From Prevotella sp. (GTDB lineage: Bacteria; Bacteroidota; Bacteroidia; Bacteroidales; Bacteroidaceae): DNA of 57,853 bases. Made by a program: the position numbers and the translations under genes. Shown here piece by piece: positions 50,079 through 57,539 of this stretch. The stretch is from NCBI GenBank assembly GCA_017554145.1, contig JAFZIZ010000017.1:1-57853 (forward strand). Direction: 5' to 3'. Below the pieces are notes generated by a model. The model had not been told where the DNA came from. It saw only the letters and a program-made list of their open reading frames with translations, and did not search any database. How positions within the stretch are numbered: position 1 is the stretch's first letter; every line of letters starts with the position of its first letter.

Positions 50079-50109
50079 AAAAGCAGATACGAAAAATATC
50101 TGCTTTTTT
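50079..50109 (+). terminator. Terminator after the alpha/beta hydrolase gene
   Basis: An 11-bp stem (50079-50089 with 50097-50107), loop CGAAAAA, with the T-tract forming the end of the stem and continuing to 50109. Confidence 0.8.
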
Positions 50110-50110
50110 G

Positions 50111-50141
50111 TTGGCATTTAGAGGGGAAAAGTGTAACTTTG
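50111..50141 (+). promoter_or_regulatory. Promoter of the ilv operon (ilvD)
   Basis: TTG (50111-50113), 20-nt spacer, TAACTTTG (50134-50141), 31 nt before the ilvD ATG. No leader peptide or attenuator is visible here. Confidence 0.75.
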
Positions 50142-50172
50142 CAACCTATTATCAGTATTTTTCTAAATAGAT

Positions 50173-51978
50173 ATGCAATATAAACATCCATTACGCAGTG
50201 CGGTATGCACGGAAGGTAGGAGAATGGCAGGCGCCAGAGCCCTCTGGGTTGCCACAGGTATGAAACAAGAGCAGTTCGGTAAACCGATCATTGCTGTCGT
50301 CAATTCTTTTACCCAGTTTGTGCCTGGTCATACGCATCTGCACGAGATAGGACAGATTGTCCGTGAGGAGATTGAGAAGATGGGCTGTTATGCCGCTGAG
50401 TTCAATACAATCGCCATTGACGATGGTATCGCGATGGGTCATGACGGTATGCTGTATTCACTGCCTTCACGCGATATCATTGCCGACTCGGTAGAGTATA
50501 TGGTGAATGCCCACAAGGCAGATGCGATGATCTGTATCTCCAACTGCGATAAGGTAACGCCTGGTATGCTGATGGCTTCCATGCGACTGAATATCCCCAC
50601 CATCTTCTGTTCGGGTGGTCCTATGGAGGCTGGTAAGTGGCGTGGCGAGAATGCTGACCTGATTACGGCAATGGTAAAGGGTGCTGACTCCAGCGTCAGT
50701 GATGAGGATATGCAGGAGTTGGAGCGTTGTGCTTGTCCTGGTTGTGGTAGTTGCTCAGGTATGTTTACTGCCAATTCGATGAACTCACTTACAGAGGCTA
50801 TTGGTCTTTCTTTGCCTGGTAATGGTACGATTCTGGCTACTCATACCAATCGTGTAGAACTGTTTAAGCAGGCTGCGCGTCAGATCGTGAAGAATGCCTT
50901 TGCCTACTATCAGGATGGTGACGAGAGCGTACTGCCTCGCAATATCGCTACACGTCAGGCTTTTCTCAATGCGATGACACTGGATATCGCGATGGGGGGA
51001 AGTACGAATACCGTACTTCATCTGTTGGCAGTGGCTCAAGAGGCTGGTGCTGATTTCACCATGAAGGATATTGATGCCTTGAGTCGTAAGACGCCTTGTC
51101 TGTGTAAGTTGGCTCCGAATACCCAGAAATATAGTGTTCAGGAATGTAACCGTGCTGGTGGTATCTTAAGTATCATGCACGAGTTGTCGAAGGGTGGACT
51201 CATCGAGAAGTCAGCACCTCGTGTAGACGGTATGACCATTGGTGAGGCGATGGATAAGTATTGTATCACAGACGGACGAGTAGATTATGATGCCAATCGT
51301 ATCTACCAGAGTGCCCCTGGCAACCGTTTCTCTACGAAGATGGGAAGTCAGTCGGCAGAGTGGGGTACCCTTGATACCGATCGTGCCAATGGTTGTATCC
51401 GTGACCTGCAGCATGCCTATACCAAGGATGGCGGACTGGCTGTGCTCTTTGGTAATATCGCCCAAGACGGTTGTGTGGTGAAGACTGCTGGCGTGGATGA
51501 GGAACTGTGGCACTTTGAAGGTCCTGCAGTGGTTTTCGACTCTCAGGAAGATGCCTGTGAGGGAATCCTTGGTGGGCGCGTGAAGAAAGGCGACTGCGTG
51601 GTGATTACCCATGAGGGTCCGAAGGGTGGTCCTGGTATGCAGGAGATGCTTTATCCCACCAGTTATATCAAGTCGATGCACATGGGTAAGGAGTGCGCCC
51701 TGATTACGGACGGTCGTTTCTCTGGTGGTACTTCTGGTTTGAGTATCGGACATATCTCGCCAGAGGCTGCTGCTGGTGGTAATATCGGAAAGATCAAGGA
51801 TGGCGATATCATCGAGATAGATATCCCCAATCGTAAGATTAACGTGAAGTTGAGCGACGAGGAGTTGGCGGCACGTCCACAACAGCCTCTGAAGCGCAAC
51901 CGTACCATATCGAAAGCCCTGCGCGCATACGCTCAGAGTGTATCAAGTGCCGATAAGGGTGGAGTGAGGATAGTTTAG
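50173..51978 (+). CDS. ilvD: Dihydroxy-acid dehydratase
   Basis: Iron-sulfur dehydratase that forms 2-oxoisovalerate and its methyl homologue in valine/isoleucine synthesis. 601 residues; Cys motifs [15 protein letters not shown] and [19 protein letters not shown], the conserved [13 protein letters not shown] near the N-terminus and [20 protein letters not shown] near the C-terminus. First gene of the ilv operon. The stop codon is embedded in a heptamer array that continues to ilvB. Confidence 0.97.
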   Translation: MQYKHPLRSAVCTEGRRMAGARALWVATGMKQEQFGKPIIAVVNSFTQFVPGHTHLHEIGQIVREEIEKMGCYAAEFNTIAIDDGIAMGHDGMLYSLPSRDIIADSVEYMVNAHKADAMICISNCDKVTPGMLMASMRLNIPTIFCSGGPMEAGKWRGENADLITAMVKGADSSVSDEDMQELERCACPGCGSCSGMFTANSMNSLTEAIGLSLPGNGTILATHTNRVELFKQAARQIVKNAFAYYQDGDESVLPRNIATRQAFLNAMTLDIAMGGSTNTVLHLLAVAQEAGADFTMKDIDALSRKTPCLCKLAPNTQKYSVQECNRAGGILSIMHELSKGGLIEKSAPRVDGMTIGEAMDKYCITDGRVDYDANRIYQSAPGNRFSTKMGSQSAEWGTLDTDRANGCIRDLQHAYTKDGGLAVLFGNIAQDGCVVKTAGVDEELWHFEGPAVVFDSQEDACEGILGGRVKKGDCVVITHEGPKGGPGMQEMLYPTSYIKSMHMGKECALITDGRFSGGTSGLSIGHISPEAAAGGNIGKIKDGDIIEIDIPNRKINVKLSDEELAARPQQPLKRNRTISKALRAYAQSVSSADKGGVRIV

Positions 51979-52013
51979 AGTTTAAAGTTTAAAGTTGACA
52001 GTTGAGAGTTAAC
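51972..52013 (+). repeat. AGTTNAN heptamer array from the ilvD stop to the ilvB start
   Basis: Six units in perfect 7-nt phase: AGTTTAG (with the TAG stop), AGTTTAA, AGTTTAA, AGTTGAC, AGTTGAG, AGTTAAC; one G and then the ilvB ATG. Confidence 0.9.
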
Positions 52014-52014
52014 G

Positions 52015-53718
52015 ATGAGAGATAGAATAACAGGATCGAAGGCGCTGATGCGAGCGTTGAAGGCAGAAGGGGTGAAGACCATCTTTGGTTACCCTGGCGG
52101 CAGTATCATGCCCGTATATGATGCGCTCTTCGACTATACACGTGGAGAGAAGAAATGTTTCGACCATATTCTGGTACGTCATGAACAGGGTGCTACCCAT
52201 GCTGCCGAGGGCTATGCCCGTGTCTCTGGTGAGGTGGGTGTTGCCTTGGTGACCAGTGGTCCTGGTGTCACGAATACGCTGACGGGTATTGCTGATGCGA
52301 TGCTCGACTCTACGCCTATCGTGGTGATTGCCGGACAGGTGCCTATCAACGCCTTGGGTACCGATGCCTTTCAGGAGGTCGACCTCGTAGGTGTGTCGCA
52401 GCCTATCTCCAAGTGGAGTTATCAGATTCGTCATGCCGAGGATGTGGCATGGGCTGTCAGTCGTGCGTTCTATATTGCACGTACTGGTCGTCCTGGTCCT
52501 GTAGTCCTCGACTTTGCCAAGAATGCTCAGGTAGAGGAGATTGACTGGGAACCGAAGAAGGTGGACTTCGTACGCTCTTACGTGGCTTATCCGAAGTTGA
52601 ATATGGAGGCTGTCCGTGAGGCTGCCGAACTGATCAACAGTGCCAAGAAACCTCTTGCACTGGTAGGACAGGGTGTAGAGTTGGGTAATGCCCAAGAGGA
52701 GTTGAAAGCCTTCTTGGAGAAAGCCGATATCCCTGCTGGTCGCACGATGTTAGGACTCTCTGCATTACCTTCCGACCATCCGTTGAATGTCGGAATGCTG
52801 GGTATGCATGGCAACTATGCCGTCAATCTGAAGGAACAGGAGTGTGACGTGCTCATCGCTATCGGTATGCGTTTCAGCGATCGTGTGACGGGTAATACCA
52901 AGACTTATGCCAAGCAGGCAAAGATTATCCATCTGGATATCGACCATAGTGAGATTGACAAGAACGTAAAGACCAATGTGGCTGTCATTGCCGACTGTAA
53001 GGAGTCGTTGCCTGCCATCACGGCTTTGCTGAAGGAACAGAAGCATCAGGAATGGCGCGACTCGTTCAAGGAGTTGGATGACAAGGAGCGTGAGAAAGTC
53101 ATTGAGCCTGCCATCCATCCTACGGAGGGTCCGTTGCTGATGGGCGAGGTGGTGAATACCGTTGCCGAGCAGGCACCCAAGGGTACTGTCCTTGTGACGG
53201 ATGTGGGTCAGAACCAGTTGTTTGCCACTCGTTATTTCAAGTATCCGCAGAAGCGTAGCATCTGCACCAGTGGTGGTCTTGGTACGATGGGTTATGGTAT
53301 GCCTGCCGCCATCGGAGCCACGTTTGCCACCGATCGTACAGTCGTTTGCTTCATGGGTGATGGCGGTTTCCAGATGAACATTCAGGAACTGGGTACCATT
53401 ATGGAGCAGCAGGCACCTGTGAAGATGGTGCTCTTGAACAACAACTACTTAGGTAATGTACGCCAGTGGCAGGATATGTTCTGGATGCGTCGTAAGTCGT
53501 TCACGAAGATGCTCAATCCTTGTTACGAGCAGATTGCCAAGGGCTATGGTATCGGCTATCAGGCTGTGGTAGATCGTAAGGATCTCGCTGAGGCTGTCAA
53601 GAAGATGTTGACCACCGATGGTCCGTTTATCTTGGAGTGTGCCATCAAGGAGGAAGATAATGTTCTGCCTATGACACCACCAGGCATGAATGTCAATGAA
53701 ATGATGTTGGAAGTCTGA
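52015..53718 (+). CDS. ilvB: Acetolactate synthase large subunit
   Basis: TPP-dependent enzyme making 2-acetolactate and 2-aceto-2-hydroxybutyrate. 567 residues; FGYPGGSIMPVYDAL, the catalytic Glu in VRHEQGATHAAEGYAR, and the TPP/Mg motif MGDGGFQMNIQEL ... LNNNYLGNVRQWQ. Partner of ilvN downstream. Start is ATG at 52015, immediately after a heptamer array. Confidence 0.97.
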   Translation: MRDRITGSKALMRALKAEGVKTIFGYPGGSIMPVYDALFDYTRGEKKCFDHILVRHEQGATHAAEGYARVSGEVGVALVTSGPGVTNTLTGIADAMLDSTPIVVIAGQVPINALGTDAFQEVDLVGVSQPISKWSYQIRHAEDVAWAVSRAFYIARTGRPGPVVLDFAKNAQVEEIDWEPKKVDFVRSYVAYPKLNMEAVREAAELINSAKKPLALVGQGVELGNAQEELKAFLEKADIPAGRTMLGLSALPSDHPLNVGMLGMHGNYAVNLKEQECDVLIAIGMRFSDRVTGNTKTYAKQAKIIHLDIDHSEIDKNVKTNVAVIADCKESLPAITALLKEQKHQEWRDSFKELDDKEREKVIEPAIHPTEGPLLMGEVVNTVAEQAPKGTVLVTDVGQNQLFATRYFKYPQKRSICTSGGLGTMGYGMPAAIGATFATDRTVVCFMGDGGFQMNIQELGTIMEQQAPVKMVLLNNNYLGNVRQWQDMFWMRRKSFTKMLNPCYEQIAKGYGIGYQAVVDRKDLAEAVKKMLTTDGPFILECAIKEEDNVLPMTPPGMNVNEMMLEV

Positions 53719-53720
53719 GA

Positions 53721-53755
53721 AGAAGTAAGATGTAAGAAGTAAGAGGTAAGAGAAT
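53721..53755 (+). repeat. AGAAGTA heptamer array between ilvB and ilvN
   Basis: AGAAGTA, AGATGTA, AGAAGTA, AGAGGTA, AGAGAAT: starts 2 nt after the ilvB stop and runs into the ATG at 53754. The unit resembles the array between korB and korC. Confidence 0.85.
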
Positions 53756-54299
53756 GGAAGAGAAGAAAACATTATATACGTTGCTGGTGTACTCAGAGAA
53801 CATTGCTGGTATACTGAATCAGATTACGGCTGTGTTTACGCGTCGTCAGGTGAATATCGAGAGTCTGACGGTGTCGGCATCCAGTATTGAGGGTGTGCAT
53901 AAGTACACCATCACTGCTTGGAGCGACGAAGACCAGATTATCAAGATTACCAAGCAGATAGAGAAGAAGATTGACGTGGTGAAGGCAAACTACTTCACGG
54001 ACGACCAGTTGTTCATCCGTGAGACAGGACTGTATAAACTCTCTACGGAGTTGGTGATGCAGAATCCTGAGATCTCACGTACCATCCGTCGCTTTGAGGC
54101 AAGTATCACGGAGGTGAATCCCACCTATGTCATCGTGATGAAGCATGGTGTGACGGAGCAGATCGTCAACCTCTATCGTGCCCTCGACGAGTTTGGTTGC
54201 GTCTTCCAGTACACACGTAGTGGACGTATTGCCGTGACGCGTGGTAAACAGGAGGAAGTCAGCAAGTTCTTGGAACAAAGAGAACAGGAGAATGGATAA
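53754..54299 (+). CDS. ilvN: Acetolactate synthase small (regulatory) subunit
   Basis: A 181-residue regulatory subunit with an N-terminal ACT domain (LLVYSENIAGILNQITAVFTR) that binds valine and a second ACT-like region further on. Confers feedback control on IlvB. Its end overlaps the thioesterase start by 8 nt, so the thioesterase is translationally coupled to branched-chain amino acid synthesis. Confidence 0.92.
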   Translation: MEEKKTLYTLLVYSENIAGILNQITAVFTRRQVNIESLTVSASSIEGVHKYTITAWSDEDQIIKITKQIEKKIDVVKANYFTDDQLFIRETGLYKLSTELVMQNPEISRTIRRFEASITEVNPTYVIVMKHGVTEQIVNLYRALDEFGCVFQYTRSGRIAVTRGKQEEVSKFLEQREQENG

Positions 54300-55062
54300 G
54301 GTAGGGTGTTATCCGTTTATGGCAGAGCCGTTCCACTGTGATTTTAGTGGACGTCTGTTTATGGGGCATCTGGGCAACCACATGCTCAATGCTGCCGATT
54401 TCCATTCCACTGATCGTGGCTTTGGCATGAAGCGCCTGATGACTATTCAGCGCTCGTGGGTGCTTTCTCGTCTGGCTATCGAGATGGAGGAGATGCCCAT
54501 GCAATATACGAAGTTCAACGTAGAGACGTGGGTAGAGAGTGCCATGCGCTATTTCACCTCGCGTAACTTCCGCGTGATAGGAACAGATCCACTCAACACT
54601 CAACATTCAACATTCAACACTCAAAAGGTTTACGGCTACGGTCGTAGCATCTGGGCGATGATTGACACAGAGAGTCGACAACCTACGGATATCTTCAGCA
54701 TCGACGATGGTGCCATCAACCAGTGGATAGAGAAAGAGAAACCTTGTCCCATCGACAAGGGTGGGAGAGTGAAGATGTCTGACGATGCCGAACTGGTACG
54801 CACCATCGATACGCACTATAACGATGTGGATATCAACGGACATATCAACAGCGTGAAGTATATCGAGCACGTGCTCGACCTCTGGGACCTCGACTGGTAT
54901 CGTGAGCATCAGATCAAGCGTTTCGAGATTGCCTACGTCGCTGAGGCACATGCAGGTGACCAACTCTCGTTCTATAAAGAAGGTGGTGATGGTGAATACT
55001 GCATTCGCATCGTGCGTAGTGATGGCACGGAGTGCTGTCGCAGCAAGGTTAAATTCTTATAA
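54292..55062 (+). CDS. Acyl-ACP thioesterase
   Basis: Two hot-dog domains of the FatA-like acyl-ACP thioesterase family (256 residues). The second holds the active-site pattern HYNDVDINGHINSVKYIEHVL. The ATG at 54292 (MDKVGCYPFMAEPFHC) is chosen over an in-frame GTG upstream because homology starts here. Releases fatty acids from ACP. Its position between ilvN and ilvC is recurrent in Bacteroidetes, which make branched-chain fatty acids from these precursors. An in-frame heptamer array (54590-54624) encodes LNTQHSTFNTQK between the domains. Confidence 0.88.
   Translation: MDKVGCYPFMAEPFHCDFSGRLFMGHLGNHMLNAADFHSTDRGFGMKRLMTIQRSWVLSRLAIEMEEMPMQYTKFNVETWVESAMRYFTSRNFRVIGTDPLNTQHSTFNTQKVYGYGRSIWAMIDTESRQPTDIFSIDDGAINQWIEKEKPCPIDKGGRVKMSDDAELVRTIDTHYNDVDINGHINSVKYIEHVLDLWDLDWYREHQIKRFEIAYVAEAHAGDQLSFYKEGGDGEYCIRIVRSDGTECCRSKVKFL
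54590..54624 (+). repeat. In-frame heptamer array inside the thioesterase gene
   Basis: CACTCAA, CACTCAA, CATTCAA, CATTCAA, CACTCAA: five near-identical units in strict phase, adding a polar Asn/Thr/Gln-rich loop. Like the aminotransferase array, it has five units (35 nt). Confidence 0.9.
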
Positions 55063-55087
55063 TTGATAATTGATAATTGATAATTGA
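55060..55087 (+). repeat. TAATTGA array beginning at the thioesterase stop codon
   Basis: Four exact TAATTGA units; the first TAA is the stop codon of the thioesterase gene. A TTG in the third unit (55077-55079) can act as -33 box of the ilvC promoter. Confidence 0.9.
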
Positions 55088-55108
55088 TAATTATTTTTCG
55101 TATCTTTG
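55077..55108 (+). promoter_or_regulatory. ilvC promoter
   Basis: TTG (55077-55079, from the repeat array), 21-nt spacer, TATCTTTG (55101-55108). The 5' UTR is about 130 nt. Confidence 0.65.
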
Positions 55109-55111
55109 CAT

Positions 55112-55239
55112 CCGATTTATAAGTTAACCCCTTGTCGCCATTTCGCGTAAATGGGGAGCGGACTAATAAAACGACGGCTCTCGGGTAGGGCTGGCATTGT
55201 ACGCAAGGGATAAGTATAACATTTAAAAACAATTGCATT
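55112..55239 (+). promoter_or_regulatory. Candidate structured leader RNA of ilvC
   Basis: About 125 nt without an ATG before the gene start. Possible helices: CCCTTG (55129-55134) with CAAGGG (55204-55209) closing the region, CCATTT with AAATGG (55138-55143/55149-55154), and an alternative GGGAGC with GCTCTC (55154-55159/55177-55182) that would disrupt the second. Competing helices hint at regulation, but no known riboswitch was recognised and no T-tract terminator is present. Confidence 0.4.
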
Positions 55240-56289
55240 ATGGCAGAAATGAATTTTGGTGGCGTTATCGAGACTGTAGTCACCAGCAAAGAGTTCTCTT
55301 TGGAGAAAGCACGTGAGGTATTAAAGGATGAAGTGATCGCCGTCATTGGTTACGGTGTTCAGGGACCTGGTCAGGCTTGCAACCTGCGCGACAATGGCTT
55401 CAATGTCATCGTCGGACAGCGTCAGGGTAAGACCTACGACAAGGCTGTGGCTGACGGATGGGTTCCTGGCAAGACATTGTTCTCTATCGAGGAGGCAGCC
55501 GAGAAAGGCACCATCCTCTGCATGCTGCTCTCTGATGCTGGTCAGATTCAGCAGTGGCCGACCATCAAGAAATATCTGAAGCCTGGTAAGACACTGTATT
55601 ACTCTCATGGCTTCGCTATCAACTGGAGCGATCGCACAGGTGTTATTCCTCCGAAGGATGTTGACGTTATCATGGTGGCTCCTAAGGGTTCTGGTACGTC
55701 TCTTCGCACGATGTTCTGCGAGGGTCGTGGTCTGAACTGCTCTTACGCTATCTATCAGGACGCTACAGGTAAGGCTAAGGAGAAGACACTTGCCTTCGGT
55801 ATCGGTATCGGTGCTGGTTATATGTTCGAGACCACTTTCCAGCGTGAGGCAACCTCTGACCTCACTGGTGAGCGTGGTTCACTGATGGGTGCTATCCAGG
55901 GCTTGCTGCTCGCACAGTATGAAGTGCTCCGTGAGCATGGACACTCACCCTCTGAGGCATTCAACGAGACTGTTGAGGAACTCACCCAGAGCCTTGGCCC
56001 GTTGTTTGGCGCTAAGGGTATGGACTGGATGTATGCCAACTGTTCTACCACTGCACAGCGTGGTGCCCTCGACTGGGCTCCCCGTTTCCACGACGCTATC
56101 AAGCCCGTCATGGAGTGGCTCTACTACTCTGTACAGACAGGTAACGAGGCTCAGATCACCATCGATGCCAACTCTAAGCCCGACTATCGTGCCGGTTTGG
56201 AGAAGGAACTCGAGGCTATGCGCAATCAGGAGATGTGGCGTGCTGGTGAGACCGTTCGCAAACTCCGTCCAGAAAACCAAGAAGACTAA
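55240..56289 (+). CDS. ilvC: Ketol-acid reductoisomerase
   Basis: NADPH-dependent isomeroreduction of acetolactate. 349 residues; Rossmann motif VIGYGVQGPGQACNLRDNG, MVAPKGSGTSLRTMF, and the C-terminal knotted helical domain with GERGSLMGAIQGLLLAQYEVLREHG. Its own promoter separates it from the rest of the ilv operon. Followed after 6 nt by the GlsB-like gene. Confidence 0.97.
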   Translation: MAEMNFGGVIETVVTSKEFSLEKAREVLKDEVIAVIGYGVQGPGQACNLRDNGFNVIVGQRQGKTYDKAVADGWVPGKTLFSIEEAAEKGTILCMLLSDAGQIQQWPTIKKYLKPGKTLYYSHGFAINWSDRTGVIPPKDVDVIMVAPKGSGTSLRTMFCEGRGLNCSYAIYQDATGKAKEKTLAFGIGIGAGYMFETTFQREATSDLTGERGSLMGAIQGLLLAQYEVLREHGHSPSEAFNETVEELTQSLGPLFGAKGMDWMYANCSTTAQRGALDWAPRFHDAIKPVMEWLYYSVQTGNEAQITIDANSKPDYRAGLEKELEAMRNQEMWRAGETVRKLRPENQED

Positions 56290-56295
56290 TATATT

Positions 56296-56535
56296 ATGGG
56301 ACTTATTTTATCACTCGTTATCGGATGTCTTGCAGGCTTTTGTGCCAGCAAGTTGATGAAGGGTGGTGGTTTTGGATTCATTATGAATCTTGTACTTGGA
56401 CTGTTTGGTGGATTGCTTGGCGGTTGGCTCTTCGACCAGTTAGGCATCCAGTGGGGAGGAATCCTTGGTCAACTCGGTACAGCCATCATCGGAGCCGTTG
56501 CAATCCTCTGGATTGCCTCGTTCATCAAGAAGTAA
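56296..56535 (+). CDS. GlsB/YeaQ/YmgE family membrane protein
   Basis: A 79-residue protein with three hydrophobic Gly-rich helices (LVIGCLAGFCASKLMKGGGF, GLFGGLLGGWLFDQLGI, GAVAILWIASFIKK), typical of the transglycosylase-associated GlsB/YeaQ family linked to envelope or general stress. It follows ilvC by 6 nt, so it is probably read from the same transcript, without an obvious functional connection. A terminator follows. Confidence 0.85.
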   Translation: MGLILSLVIGCLAGFCASKLMKGGGFGFIMNLVLGLFGGLLGGWLFDQLGIQWGGILGQLGTAIIGAVAILWIASFIKK

Positions 56536-56557
56536 ATACACTTCTCTATTAATATGA

Positions 56558-56586
56558 GCGTGCGGAAAAAATCCGCACGCTTTTTT
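56558..56586 (+). terminator. Terminator after the GlsB-like gene
   Basis: A 9-bp perfect stem (56558-56566 with 56572-56580), loop AAAAA, then six T. Confidence 0.9.
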
Positions 56587-56706
56587 GTTTCTTACTCCTT
56601 CATCTCATGCAGCTTGTTACGCCCATCGTGGTTGCAATCGCTGTGAGAATACTTATGATGATCTGTATCACCGTTTTCCAACTTTCCTTTTTCATGGTAT
56701 TTGTAA

Positions 56707-56799
56707 AGTTTATAGTTTAACGTTTAAAGTTTAAAGAGGGTCGGTTATCGGTCAAGGGCAAAAGTCTTTAACCTTTAACCCTTAACCTTTAACCTTTAC
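56707..56799. repeat. Two heptamer arrays between glsB and the HU-like gene
   Basis: 56707-56734: AGTTTAT, AGTTTAA, CGTTTAA, AGTTTAA. 56766-56799: CTTTAAC, CTTTAAC, CCTTAAC, CTTTAAC, CTTTAC. The second is close to the reverse complement of the first family (GTTAAAG), so the two point towards each other. The rest of 56587-56812 shows nothing coding. Confidence 0.8.
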
Positions 56800-56812
56800 T
56801 CAGGCGCTACCT

Positions 56813-57388
56813 TTAGTGATCATCCCCACCTACATTCGGATCAGTGCCGCCTCCGCCAGTGTTACCTCCGGTGTTACCACCAGTATTTCCACCTGTGTTG
56901 CCTCCGGTGCTTGAACCTCCGCTAGAAGCATTGGGGCTGACATTCTCATGCGCCTCTTCGAAGACAACATCCTTCAGGAGTTGCTTTGCAACAGAGAACT
57001 TCTGGGCTACGGTACCGTCTGCACGACGGGAATACCCGGTTACTACACGACAGGTCTCGGGCGAGAAGAGTACGCGACGGGCAGTGATGTTGTTGGCTCC
57101 GCAATCCTCTGCCTTGGTTGCACCGATGCTGGAGAAGCCGACCTTGAAGATGCCGATGCCGTCGAGCTTCACCTTCTGACCCATCTCGAAGAAGTGCTTC
57201 ATGGCACCACCGAGTTCGTCGAGCACGGCGATGATGTCTGAGCGCTTCACGGAAGCCTGTGTCTGGATGAAATCTGCCAGTTGCTTCGTCTCAATGAAGT
57301 TCTTGTCGTAGATGGCACGTGCGAAGTACTTCTCGTAAGAGGTTGAGCGTGCGTTCTTGTTTTGCATTTTGATAAATTTCTGACTCAT
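56813..57388 (-). CDS. HU-like DNA-binding protein with Gly/Asn/Thr repeat tail
   Basis: A 191-residue nucleoid-type protein. Residues 20-130 resemble the HU-related DNABII family of Bacteroidetes (TQASVKRSDIIAVLDELGGA, KLDGIGIFKVGFSS, NITARRVLFSP). The C-terminal 45 residues are low complexity: four GGNT repeats then GGGGTDPNVGGDDH, with an acidic end. The 12-nt periodic DNA behind GGNT is a tandem repeat prone to length variation. Probably binds DNA and shapes the nucleoid; the tail's role is unknown. A -7 box lies at 57496-57503, giving a leader of about 100 nt. Confidence 0.85.
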   Translation of the reverse strand: MSQKFIKMQNKNARSTSYEKYFARAIYDKNFIETKQLADFIQTQASVKRSDIIAVLDELGGAMKHFFEMGQKVKLDGIGIFKVGFSSIGATKAEDCGANNITARRVLFSPETCRVVTGYSRRADGTVAQKFSVAKQLLKDVVFEEAHENVSPNASSGGSSTGGNTGGNTGGNTGGNTGGGGTDPNVGGDDH

Positions 57389-57420
57389 GTTGTTTAGATT
57401 TTTAAGGGTTAATAATTTTG

Positions 57421-57455
57421 GCTGTTAGCTATTGGCCGTTAGCAGTTAGCCTGTT
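57421..57455. repeat. GCnnTTA heptamer array upstream of the HU-like gene
   Basis: GCTGTTA, GCTATTG, GCCGTTA, GCAGTTA, GCCTGTT in 7-nt phase, lying in the 5' UTR of the HU-like gene. Confidence 0.75.
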
Positions 57456-57495
57456 TTTGCATTGGTCGAGATCTGCAGCTCTCTCTTAGCAACGG

Positions 57496-57503
57496 CAAAA
57501 TTA
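57496..57503 (-). promoter_or_regulatory. -7 box of the HU-like gene
   Basis: The minus strand reads TAATTTTG, exact TAnnTTTG, about 107 nt before the start codon. Confidence 0.5.
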
Positions 57504-57539
57504 CTACTATTTTCCCTACAAACCATGAAATAGAAACCC

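Noticed and set aside
1849-57455. Tandem repeats considered as CRISPR arrays
   Set aside because: Units are 7-10 nt with no unique spacers and no cas genes; they are simple tandem arrays.
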